A stretch of 39,378 nucleotides of DNA from contig JAJSLK010000047.1 in NCBI GenBank assembly GCA_021272165.1, positions 1 through 39,378 of the forward strand, written 5' to 3'. Position numbers and translations under genes: made by a program. The DNA is from Methylacidiphilales bacterium (GTDB taxonomy: Bacteria; Verrucomicrobiota; Verrucomicrobiia; Methylacidiphilales; UBA1321). The notes under the pieces were generated by a model. The model was given only the letters and a program-made list of their open reading frames with translations. It did not search any database and was not told where the DNA came from. Positions 7,933-14,955 of this stretch are shown piece by piece. Numbering within the stretch: position 1 is the stretch's first letter; every line of letters begins with the position of its first letter.

Positions 7933-8946
7933 TTATTCGGCGAATTCGACCTGCCACGCGCCGATTTGGTGGGTGCGGCCCCAAACGGGAACGAGGAGAC
8001 GACGGCATGATGAAGAGAGGCATGCCGCCGCGCGAAGGGCGTTCCATGCTGTCGAAGCCGTGACCGCTTCACCCAAATAGGATGCGGAAGAAGCAAAGCG
8101 GTTTCCGGTCAGCTTGTTTTCCACATCAGCGAGCCAGTTTCCCTGCGCGTTTTGAAAGCAAGGAAGGTCAGGTTTGAATTGTTGCAGGCATCGTTGACCA
8201 GCGGAAAGAGCCTGCGCCGGTGATCGGTAGATGAAACCGTCTTCCAATTGCGAAATGATTTTCTGGTCGCCGGGAACGGCTTTGCGAACGAGCAGGCCGG
8301 CGGCTCCTTCGGAAGGAATGAAGCGCTGCTTCGTTCCAGTTTCCTTTAGCCAACCGGCTTGGCGATAAGCATCGAGACTGGCCGAATCGAATTCTTCCGC
8401 GCTCAGGACAAGAACTTGATTGGCGCGCTCCTGTTCCAGCCAGAGCCATGCCGTTTTCAGGGCCGCGACCCAGGCCGTTTCATCGCCGGCCAGGGCATAA
8501 GCCGCGCCTTCCAATTGCAAGGTGGCCGCGACGTGACTGACTGGAGAATTGAAAACCGTTTCCGGGAAAAGTGCGGGGCTGGCCGATTTCTGTCCCCTGG
8601 CGATGATGTCCTCAAAAAATCGCCGGCTGTAGGCCAGGCATCCGGTGGAGAAAGCCACGACGAGGCCAGTTTGGCCGCGTTTGGCCGGTTCGAGATCCGC
8701 CAGCGCTTGAGAAGCGGCTTCGACCAGAAAGTAGCTAATCGGACTGGCGCGGCGCAGGCGCGGCTCCTTTTGCCAGCGGGCGAAGGCCGCGTCGGCAAGG
8801 TTGACGCGATAAACCGGCCATTGGTGATCCGGGCGACTGACGAAAGGAACCATCGTTTCAACCGTCTTGCCGTGAAGCAGCGCATCGAGCCCGACTCCCG
8901 CTGGAGAAACGGCGCCCTGTCCGATGATGGCGAGGTCAGTTTTCAT
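7933..8946 (-). CDS. Ketosynthase-like protein without active-site Cys (chain-length-factor-like)
   Basis: 337 residues from MKTDLAIIG (start 8946, overlapping the upstream ketosynthase by 11 bp). The thiolase-fold N-terminus and block order of FabF-type ketosynthases can be followed. Where an active KS has A-C-A-S-G, this protein reads AYALAGDETAWVAAL, so the nucleophilic Cys is absent. The two catalytic His blocks (NAHGT and K-x4-GH) are also missing: the C-terminal counterpart reads SASYLGEAVTASTAWNALRA. This is the pattern of KS-beta/chain-length factors that pair with an active KS, as in type II polyketide and aryl polyene systems. Tight overlap with the active KS gene supports a heterodimer (inference). 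Confidence 0.8.
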   Translation of the reverse strand: MKTDLAIIGQGAVSPAGVGLDALLHGKTVETMVPFVSRPDHQWPVYRVNLADAAFARWQKEPRLRRASPISYFLVEAASQALADLEPAKRGQTGLVVAFSTGCLAYSRRFFEDIIARGQKSASPALFPETVFNSPVSHVAATLQLEGAAYALAGDETAWVAALKTAWLWLEQERANQVLVLSAEEFDSASLDAYRQAGWLKETGTKQRFIPSEGAAGLLVRKAVPGDQKIISQLEDGFIYRSPAQALSAGQRCLQQFKPDLPCFQNAQGNWLADVENKLTGNRFASSASYLGEAVTASTAWNALRAAACLSSSCRRLLVPVWGRTHQIGAWQVEFAE

Positions 8947-10156
8947 TCCGGGAAAAAAGCAGGGCGGCATTCGATCCGCCAAAACCGAGGTTGACGCTCA
9001 TGGTGTGATCGAGACGGCAGGACGACTGGCTCTCGGTTACAAGTGCGGGCGCGATGTCGGGAAGGGGAGTGTGCAGATTGAGCTGGGGAGGCAATTTCCT
9101 GCTGGTCAGTGTTTGGATCGCAAAGACGGCCTCGATGGAACCGGCCGCGCCCAGGGCATGACCGATCGCAGCTTTGGTGGAACTGATCCTGGTTTGTTCC
9201 AGCGCGCCGTTGAGAAAATTACGATACGACTTTGCCTCGGCGCCGTCGTTGACCGGCGTCGCTGTGCCGTGCGCATTGATGTAGCCGATTTCGGACGGCT
9301 TGATGTTGGCCTGTCGCGCGGCCTGCTGCATGACGTTCGTCAAAATGGAGCCGATGGGTTGAGGCTGGGTGAGGTGAAAAAAATCGGTGCCGTGGCCGTA
9401 ACCAGAGAGGAGGCAGAGGGGTCGGGCGGCCCGCTCCAGCGCATGCTGCGGTGTCTCCAGAAGCAAAAAGGCGGCGCCTTCGCCGAGGAGGAGGCCGGAG
9501 CGGTGGAGGTCGAAGGGACGGCAGCGTTCGGTGGTGGTGGCCTGGAGGCAGTCGAAGCCGACGAAGACGAGCTCGGTGAGGGCCTCGAAGCCGCCGGCGA
9601 GGACGCAGTCGGTCAGTCCGGAGGATACCATTTCAGCGGCATGGCCAATGGCGTTAGCTCCACTGGCACAGGCGTTTGCGATGATGGTGCTGGGGCCTTC
9701 GATGCCGAGGGCCTGCTGGAGATCAAGGACCTGTTGTTCGGGGAGGTACCGGGCGGCCGGGCCGAGGAGGCGGGAGCATTTGCGGGCCAGGATGTTGCGG
9801 AGAAAGTCCTCGCCGAAGGCCATGCCACCGGCGGTGGTGGAGAGGGAAAGGGGAAGGATGGGGAGAAGGCATTTGCCGTCCGGGCCGAGCAATCCGGCGG
9901 CAGCGAGGGCTTCGCGTGCGGCCGGAATGGCGAGTCGCGAGGCCCGGGGAAGGCGGCTGAGCGCCTTGGGCGAGAGGCCGGGCAGCGGCGGGAGCGAGGC
10001 GACGGCAGCCCGATGACAGCGGCAGCCGGAGGTATCGAAAATTTCGACGGGCGCTTCGGCATCCCTTCCGGCGATCAGGGCCTCCCACGACGCGGAGATA
10101 GTTGTTCCGAGCGGGGTGACTGCTCCCAGGCCGGTGACAACGACAGGCCGTTTCAT
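8936..10156 (-). CDS. Beta-ketoacyl-ACP synthase, FabF type (active subunit)
   Basis: 406 residues with the complete catalytic triad blocks. Cys is in IIANACASGANAIGHA (near residue 160). The first His is in YINAHGTATPVND (near 295) and the second in SSTKAAIGHALGAAGSIEA (near 330). The C-terminal SVNLGFGGSNAALLF glycine-rich loop is present. It performs decarboxylative Claisen condensation on ACP-bound chains. Its start overlaps the upstream 270-residue gene by 4 bp and its end overlaps the degenerate KS by 11 bp, so these are one tightly coupled operon. Confidence 0.9.
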   Translation of the reverse strand: MKRPVVVTGLGAVTPLGTTISASWEALIAGRDAEAPVEIFDTSGCRCHRAAVASLPPLPGLSPKALSRLPRASRLAIPAAREALAAAGLLGPDGKCLLPILPLSLSTTAGGMAFGEDFLRNILARKCSRLLGPAARYLPEQQVLDLQQALGIEGPSTIIANACASGANAIGHAAEMVSSGLTDCVLAGGFEALTELVFVGFDCLQATTTERCRPFDLHRSGLLLGEGAAFLLLETPQHALERAARPLCLLSGYGHGTDFFHLTQPQPIGSILTNVMQQAARQANIKPSEIGYINAHGTATPVNDGAEAKSYRNFLNGALEQTRISSTKAAIGHALGAAGSIEAVFAIQTLTSRKLPPQLNLHTPLPDIAPALVTESQSSCRLDHTMSVNLGFGGSNAALLFSRNEN

Positions 10157-10965
10157 TCAAAAAATCCCCGGTAAACGGCGCGCGGCGTGACCGGGCCGCC
10201 CTTGAAATAGAAAGTCGGTTCGAAGGTGAACAGTTGCGTCGATGGTGTGAAGACCAGTTCCTTGGGCGCATCGGCGTAATTGGGATCGTAGACGCGATAA
10301 AGAATGCGGTCGCCCTGGTCGGTGAAATCGTAGACCAGCACGGTGTGATTGATATCGAGACTGGGAAAATTGTAGAGCCAGAGGATGGTGGGATAACCAG
10401 CCCGGAGATCGCGCAAAATCTGATCGTTCAGCCGGGCCTTGGCTTTTCCTGAAACGGGAAGGCAGATGGGAAAATTGCCGACGCGAAGATAGACGGGCCA
10501 CGCCGCGCCCAGATGATCCTGAAAGATACCGGGAGCTGATGCGCTGATTTCCCGCAGGTTGGCGAAACCGGGGAAAACGATTCGTTCCTCCCAAGGCAAC
10601 GGAGGGAGCCAGACAAAGCGGTGGCAGAGACGACGGATTTGGCGACCGAGGTACTCGGGGGCCATGGGCGGTTGGGTGGAATCGAAACGGGCGAATTTCC
10701 AGAACTGGAGCGCGGCACGGACCATGACGAAACAGCGGCGGGTGTAGCGGCGAGCGGTGGCGGGAGCACGCTCGGATTGGGGGCGGACTTCACCGGCGAC
10801 GTAATTCCAGACCGTTTCGTTGGCGAAAGCGAAACGGTCGCCGGCGTAGTTGAAGCGGCGGTCGACCGGTTCCGGCGGTGTATGGTGGATGCGCAGGAAA
10901 GCCTGGAGAAGAAGGGGCGTCAATCGAGCGCAGGAGAGTTTAGGACTCTTATCAAAAGTAGCCAT
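10153..10965 (-). CDS. Uncharacterised protein with C39-peptidase-like C-terminal segment
   Basis: Up to 270 residues. I do not recognise a named family. The C-terminal half contains a pattern typical of C39-like papain folds: TILWLYNFPSLDINHTVLVYD (catalytic-type His) followed by YRVYDPNYAD (Asp/Asn). The N-terminal place where such proteins carry the nucleophilic Cys reads AFANETVWNYVAGEV, without Cys, and no Q-x5-C motif exists. A non-proteolytic or acyl-transfer role is possible. Start choice is uncertain: ATG 10965 lies inside the repeat element (first 8 codons), while TTG at 10923 is just outside it and may be the ancestral start. The stop overlaps the KS start by 4 bp. Confidence 0.65.
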   Translation of the reverse strand: MATFDKSPKLSCARLTPLLLQAFLRIHHTPPEPVDRRFNYAGDRFAFANETVWNYVAGEVRPQSERAPATARRYTRRCFVMVRAALQFWKFARFDSTQPPMAPEYLGRQIRRLCHRFVWLPPLPWEERIVFPGFANLREISASAPGIFQDHLGAAWPVYLRVGNFPICLPVSGKAKARLNDQILRDLRAGYPTILWLYNFPSLDINHTVLVYDFTDQGDRILYRVYDPNYADAPKELVFTPSTQLFTFEPTFYFKGGPVTPRAVYRGFFE

Positions 10966-11216
10966 GGGTCGCGTTGTATTTTCTCAGAGCTTTCCGGCAA
11001 GGCGCGAGAGAGGGAGTGATGCCGCTGCGCATCCCGACCGAAGGATGCAACGTAGCCGGAAAGCTCTGAGAAACCAACCCGAAGGGCCGGGGGTCTTTTG
11101 GCCGGTGGCTGTGTCGCTCGCTCGTCACGTAGCTTGAGCTATGTTCCTCGCTCGTCTCCTTGCCGCCAACCAAAATCTCCTCCGGCGCAGCCCGTGTCTA
11201 CTTTTGATAAGAGTCC
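10943..11216 (+). repeat. Structured dispersed repeat, copy A (274 bp, three paired regions)
   Basis: Outer arms at 10943-10961 and 11198-11216 are a perfect 19 nt inverted repeat. Inside, P2 arms at 10980-10997 and 11056-11073 are a perfect 18 nt inverted repeat enclosing GGAGTGATGCCGC. P3 arms at 11096-11109 and 11162-11175 pair except for two C/A mismatches and a U-G wobble, and enclose TCGTCACGTAGCT. Copy B (16321-16593, minus strand) has the same layout, length and cores but different arm sequences. It overlaps the end of the deacetylase gene and the start of the 270-residue gene. No transposase is encoded. Confidence 0.85.
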
Positions 11217-11915
11217 CAGTTCGAGCAGGCATTGCGTATCCGGGCACGAGAATTTTCGGGGATGGAAAAGGAATTCGTGGAAACCGGGAGGCAGTTGGGA
11301 GATGACGTGGCGGACTTCAGCGGCCTTCATGGCAAAAAGCCGGTCGAGTCCCCACAACGTATCGGGGGATTCCCACGTTGACAACTTTTGCGCCCGGTGG
11401 AAGCAGGCACCGACGACCGGGCCGGAAGTGAGGAAGCGCAGGGCCGGGGAGAAAAAGCGGACACGGCCGTACCTGATCCAGCCCTTGAAATCGGGCCCGA
11501 GAGTCTCGGCGAGGATCGAATGAACAAAAGGATGGGCGTGCAGGTGATGATGGCTGTTCACGAAATCGCAACGAAGCCCGGTGGCCTGAAAAAGCTCCCA
11601 TTGCCGGGCGATTTCGCGCCGGACAATTTCCCGGCTGCGCGATGAAAGGCTGATGGACAGCCCGGCCCGGGCGGGCGATTTTCCCCACGGCCACTGCGAT
11701 TCGGTCGTGGGAAAGGAGTCGTTGAGGTGGAGATGCCAGCCGGTCTGGAGTCCCTGATGTTGATGGGCCATGGCGACGGCTTCGGCGGTGGCGGACTGAC
11801 CCATCATCAGCGCGGCGGCGGAGAGGGCGCCAGAGACATGGGTGTGCACAATGGCCGCATTGATTTCGGGACTCATGCCGAAATCATCCGCGACAAACAC
11901 GATCCGCTTTTTCAT
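11139..11915 (-). CDS. YdjC/ChbG-type carbohydrate deacetylase, HpnK-like
   Basis: 258 residues from ATG 11915, which is preceded by AAGAGAG; an upstream start at 11954 is less likely because the conserved N-terminus is KRIVFVADDFGMSPEINAAI. The metal-binding signature is clear: ADDFG at the N-terminus and NSHHHLHAHPFV (near residue 125). Family members remove N-acetyl groups from GlcNAc-type sugars; HpnK does so in hopanoid head-group synthesis. The last ~25 codons (after ELGLLSKV) lie inside repeat copy A, so the native C-terminus probably ended near 11216. It heads the minus-strand acyl operon and is divergent from an HpnI-like glycosyltransferase. Confidence 0.85.
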   Translation of the reverse strand: MKKRIVFVADDFGMSPEINAAIVHTHVSGALSAAALMMGQSATAEAVAMAHQHQGLQTGWHLHLNDSFPTTESQWPWGKSPARAGLSISLSSRSREIVRREIARQWELFQATGLRCDFVNSHHHLHAHPFVHSILAETLGPDFKGWIRYGRVRFFSPALRFLTSGPVVGACFHRAQKLSTWESPDTLWGLDRLFAMKAAEVRHVISQLPPGFHEFLFHPRKFSCPDTQCLLELGLLSKVDTGCAGGDFGWRQGDERGT

Positions 11916-12052
11916 CTCTCTTTCTTGCCTAGATTTTTCCTCCGAGTAAAACAAGGCCTCGACCTCAATAGGAACTTTTTTTGACTATGCTTTATTTTCC
12001 ATGACTGCACAAATCCTGATGGCCCGGGGGGGAACGAGGGGCTGAACTTTCC

Positions 12053-13183
12053 ATGCTCGTCAAAATCATCCTGGGATTGTGGTCCTTCGCCGGTCTTTTT
12101 TGGTGGGTTCTTTCGTGGCGACTGGTCGTGAGGGCGCCCCATTCAGTCTCACCGGTTGTTCCGCAAAAGCCCCGTGAGTCACTGACCGTTTTCAAGCCAC
12201 TGCCGCCTTTGGAGGGTGAGGGGCTGAAAATCGAAGCGAGGGGGCTCGAATCGTTTATTTCCCAGTTGGACGGGGCGAGCGAACTTCTCCTGGGCGTGCA
12301 TGAGGATGACTGGCGGGACGTGGCGCCATTTGTGGAGCAAATGCGCGCTGCGTATCCGGCGGCGAATATCGTGGTGGTTCGGCGAACGGATATCGACACG
12401 ATGGCCAATCCCAAGGTGGCGTGGCAGAAGCTGCTGGCGCCGCAGGCAAAGGGAAATCTGTGGCTCTGGAGTGATGCTGATATTGTGGCGCCGTCCGGTT
12501 TTCTGGATCGGGCCCGCGATGAATTCGAGGGAGCCGGGACGGGAATGGTCACTTTTCCCTATGCCATCCGGACGTTGCCCCATCCCTCGGCCCTGCTGGA
12601 TGCGCTGTTTGTGAACGCGGAATTTTATCCGGGCGTGTTGTTTTTGCAGCGGCTTGGGCCGGTCGATTTTGGTCTGGGCGCGGCGATGCTTTTTTCGCGG
12701 GAGGCTTTTCTGGAGAAGGTGGATTGGACCCGGCTCGGCACGGCGCTGGCGGATGATTTTATCCTGGGTCAGGCGCTGCAACCGGTGCGGCTTGGATCGA
12801 TCACGCTGGAGACAGTGGCGGACGCGAAAGACTGGTCCACGGCCCTGGCCCATTACCTGCGATGGAAGAAAACGGTTTGCTGGTGCCGTCCGGGTGGTTT
12901 TGCCGGTCAGATTATCGCAATGCCTTTATTTGGGTGGATTGGGCTGGTGGCCTGGCATCCGGCGCATGGTTGGCTCTGGATGGGACTGATCGGGATGATG
13001 CAGGTGGATGTTTTCTTTGCCGTTATCATCTGCCGGATCGCCGGTTGCCCGCTTCCGGCGCGGTCATGGGTGGTCATTGAGCTTTGGAGCCTGGGCCGAA
13101 TTTTCTTTTGGCTGCTAAGCTGGCTGCCGGTTCCGGTGGTTTGGCGGGATCGTCTATGGGTCGAAGCCCATAGAAGCCCGTAA
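12053..13183 (+). CDS. Family 2/21-type glycosyltransferase, HpnI/ceramide glucosyltransferase-like
   Basis: 376 residues. An N-terminal membrane segment (residues 5-25) is followed by SLTVFKPLPPLEGEG, like the S-V-x-K-P-L opening of HpnI and ceramide glucosyltransferases. D-x-D is in LWLWSDADIVAPSGFL (near 140), ADDFILGQAL supplies the later acidic pair (near 235), and AHYLRWKKT stands for the (Q/R)xxRW motif. Three C-terminal hydrophobic segments follow. HpnI transfers GlcNAc to a lipid acceptor and HpnK then deacetylates it (known pathway). The divergent arrangement with the YdjC-type gene suggests the same two-step chemistry here. The hopanoid enzyme genes are not in the window, so the acceptor may be a different lipid. 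Confidence 0.8.
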   Translation: MLVKIILGLWSFAGLFWWVLSWRLVVRAPHSVSPVVPQKPRESLTVFKPLPPLEGEGLKIEARGLESFISQLDGASELLLGVHEDDWRDVAPFVEQMRAAYPAANIVVVRRTDIDTMANPKVAWQKLLAPQAKGNLWLWSDADIVAPSGFLDRARDEFEGAGTGMVTFPYAIRTLPHPSALLDALFVNAEFYPGVLFLQRLGPVDFGLGAAMLFSREAFLEKVDWTRLGTALADDFILGQALQPVRLGSITLETVADAKDWSTALAHYLRWKKTVCWCRPGGFAGQIIAMPLFGWIGLVAWHPAHGWLWMGLIGMMQVDVFFAVIICRIAGCPLPARSWVVIELWSLGRIFFWLLSWLPVPVVWRDRLWVEAHRSP

Positions 13184-13271
13184 GTTGCGATTGCCTATCT
13201 AAGTTGTCGTGGCCACTTTGGATAAGTGTCCTAAATGACATTGGGACAAGCGCTTCCGTCGACATAATCCA

Positions 13272-13303
13272 TTGACAAAAAGGGCATGTCACACAATGTT
13301 GTG
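13272..13303 (+). promoter_or_regulatory. Candidate sigma-70-type promoter with overlapping palindrome
   Basis: A perfect -35 hexamer TTGACA (13272-13277) is followed 17 nt later by AATGTT (13295-13300), a weak -10. The palindrome CACAATGTTGTG (13292-13303) overlaps the -10 and could be an operator. It lies 65 bp upstream of the radical SAM start. The call is moderate because the -10 matches only half of the consensus. Confidence 0.35.
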
Positions 13304-13367
13304 CGAGGGAGAATTCTGTGCCTTTGCGCGCCTGGATCATGGAACATGACGAAAAGGAGAGGGTAGG

Positions 13368-14375
13368 GTGACCACGTTGCCGTCGCCCACCCATGGGCTG
13401 ACTTTCTCCGGGCATCGGTTGGAGGAGCAGGCGGGCGCCGTGCGTGATGAGGTGTTCGGTCGCAAGGTTTTTGTTCGCGGTGTGCTGGAAGTTTCCAACT
13501 ATTGCCGGGAAAACTGCAGCTATTGCGGGATGCGGCGGGACAACCGATCACTGCATCGTTATCGCATCTCACTCGATTCGCTGCGCGCCTTGATCGGGGA
13601 GGGGCTGCCCGAGATGATCACCGACATCAACATCCAGACGGGCGAGGACGTGGTGGGCGTGCGGGAAATCGTGCTGCCGTTGATCGAATGGATTCGCCGC
13701 GAGACCTCACTGGGCGTGAGTGTCTGCCTGGGCACATTGGAGCCGAAGCTGATGGATGAACTCCGGCAGGCCGGCGCCTCGTACTATATCATCAAGATGG
13801 AGACGGGAAACCGGGACCATTACAAAAAAATCCACGCACCGGGCACATTCGACGAGCGGCTGGAAGCAATCCATTACCTGGCCCGGACGGGTTGGGCGGT
13901 TTCATCGGGATTCATTCTCGGACTGCCGGGTCAGACGCAGGAGCATATTGAGGAATCGCTTGATCTGCTGGGCGGTTTGCCCCTGGCCGGGGCCAGCGTG
14001 AGTCCCTTTATTTCCGGCGAGCAGACGCCGTTTGCCGGAGAGCCAATGGGCAATCTGGAGCAGACTATCGATTGCATCGCCCGGCTGAGGTTGCGCAATC
14101 CTTCCTATATCATTCCCGCGGTCAGCGCGCTGAACCTGGTCGGCTCGAACGGCTATGTGCGCGCCCTGAAGGCGGGGGCCAACCTGGCGACCATCAACCT
14201 CACGCCGTCGGCGAGCCGTTCCGATTACGTTCTCTACAAGCGGAACCGGTACATCATGCATGAGGACCGGGTGAGGAAGGCCATCGAGGAAGCGGGCTGC
14301 ACGATCAGCACGCGGAGCATTGCGCAAAATTGTTCTGAAATTCCGCGCGAACAGGTGGCCTCGGCAGTTTCGTAA
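13368..14375 (+). CDS. Radical SAM enzyme, HydE/BioB-like
   Basis: 335 residues. The GTG start at 13368 is chosen because AAAGGAGA lies about 9 nt upstream. The radical SAM cluster motif CRENCSYC (CX3CX2C, near residue 45) is followed by GMRRDN and a RYRISLDSL helix, the arrangement of HydE and related methylornithine synthase/BioB-like enzymes. SAM-binding and barrel segments follow (INIQTGED, MYY-like IIKMETGN, GFILGLPGQT). The C-terminal region resembles a BATS-type domain. No hydrogenase, HydF or HydG is present, so a hydrogenase role is not supported. Proximity to the acyl-lipid locus suggests, but does not show, involvement there. No HpnJ-type features are seen. Confidence 0.8.
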   Translation: MTTLPSPTHGLTFSGHRLEEQAGAVRDEVFGRKVFVRGVLEVSNYCRENCSYCGMRRDNRSLHRYRISLDSLRALIGEGLPEMITDINIQTGEDVVGVREIVLPLIEWIRRETSLGVSVCLGTLEPKLMDELRQAGASYYIIKMETGNRDHYKKIHAPGTFDERLEAIHYLARTGWAVSSGFILGLPGQTQEHIEESLDLLGGLPLAGASVSPFISGEQTPFAGEPMGNLEQTIDCIARLRLRNPSYIIPAVSALNLVGSNGYVRALKAGANLATINLTPSASRSDYVLYKRNRYIMHEDRVRKAIEEAGCTISTRSIAQNCSEIPREQVASAVS

Positions 14376-14497
14376 ATCCTGTTTTGCAGATTGCACGGAG
14401 GGTCGCAAGGCCTGAGGCAAATTGCTGTTATTCCGAGGATGCTCCTTTTTCTTCATCTCTTCGCTTTTCCGAGGTGAAACGGTTCCCTTTCCACTCA

Positions 14498-14513
14498 TGG
14501 CACGGAGGGTGCA
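14498..14513 (+). promoter_or_regulatory. Near-consensus sigma-54 promoter
   Basis: TGGCACGGAGGGTGCA matches the -24/-12 consensus TGGCACGrnnnTTGCw at all positions but one (T to G before TGC). The invariant GG (14499-14500) and GC (14511-14512) are exactly 10 nt apart. It lies in a 391 bp stretch without a long gene (14376-14766) and points towards two tiny ORFs (14530 and 14767). Transcription would start near 14524. A second similar string, TTGCACGGAGGGT, lies about 100 bp upstream. Confidence 0.6.
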
Positions 14514-14529
14514 ACTCCCTGTCATGGGT

Positions 14530-14667
14530 ATGAAAACAATATTATCAACGAAGCAAAGAGAAGAGGGTATATCGGGCCGGATCTCGTTACTGCTTCTCTG
14601 GTTGTTGGGAGTTCCGATTCCGGTACTGATTATCATCTTTCTTCTTCGAGGATGCTTTGGCAGCTAA
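14530..14667 (+). CDS. Tiny single-span membrane protein (uncertain)
   Basis: 45 residues: a polar N-terminus of about 17 residues, then one long hydrophobic helix with the sequence LLLLWLLGVPIPVLIIIFLL and a terminal RGCFGS. The form is like the small hydrophobic proteins seen in many environmental bacteria, but I cannot name the family. It begins a few bases after the predicted sigma-54 transcription start, so it would be translated with almost no leader; this counts against it. In-frame upstream starts (14497, 14422) would overlap or precede the promoter. Confidence 0.35.
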   Translation: MKTILSTKQREEGISGRISLLLLWLLGVPIPVLIIIFLLRGCFGS

Positions 14668-14766
14668 ACCGACTGATATCAGATGCGCTTAATGCAATAT
14701 AAGCTTTTTTAATAAAAGCGGTATTCGATCTGCTGCACCATCGCGACCAAAGGAGGTGACGCGTGG

Positions 14767-14925
14767 ATGAAAATTTCCAGGAAAATGCAGCAGCAAGTCG
14801 AGCTTAAGATCCGGCATGCGATGGCGACAGGGCCTCTTCACATCGATCGCCATGTCATTAGTGGCCCGCACCGCAAGCACGAGCTGGGCAAGAGTGATCC
14901 CGAGTCATTGGGACATTCGAAGTAA
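14767..14925 (+). CDS. Small basic protein, 52 residues, with a strong Shine-Dalgarno
   Basis: AAAGGAGGTGA ends about 8 nt before ATG 14767, the best ribosome binding site in the window. The product is hydrophilic and His/Lys/Arg-rich: it starts MKISRKMQQQVELKIRHAMA, has several His residues in the middle and ends SDPESLGHSK. No Cys pairs or membrane segment are present, and I do not recognise a family. It lies downstream of the sigma-54 promoter (240 nt leader) and upstream of two hairpins, so it forms a plausible independent transcription unit. A GTG at 14763 in another frame gives only 14 codons. Confidence 0.45.
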   Translation: MKISRKMQQQVELKIRHAMATGPLHIDRHVISGPHRKHELGKSDPESLGHSK

Positions 14926-14955
14926 GTTCGACGAGACCAAGTTTAATTTATAACT

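Noticed and set aside
10952..11173. 73-codon ORF on the minus strand through repeat copy A
   Set aside because: It lies entirely in the structured repeat, has no ribosome binding site, and is not the frame that is open in copy B.
12053..13183. Hopanoid biosynthesis cluster (HpnI/HpnK)
   Set aside because: The deacetylase and glycosyltransferase resemble HpnK and HpnI, but no squalene-hopene cyclase, HpnH, HpnG or HpnJ is in the window; the acceptor is left open.
13368..14375. Assignment as hydrogenase maturase HydE
   Set aside because: The HydE-like features are real, but no hydrogenase, HydF or HydG is present, so only the broader HydE/BioB-like class is supported.
14422..14529. Longer N-terminus for the tiny membrane protein (TTG 14422 or ATG 14497)
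   Set aside because: It would overlap the sigma-54 promoter, lacks a ribosome binding site, and the extra residues look like non-protein sequence.
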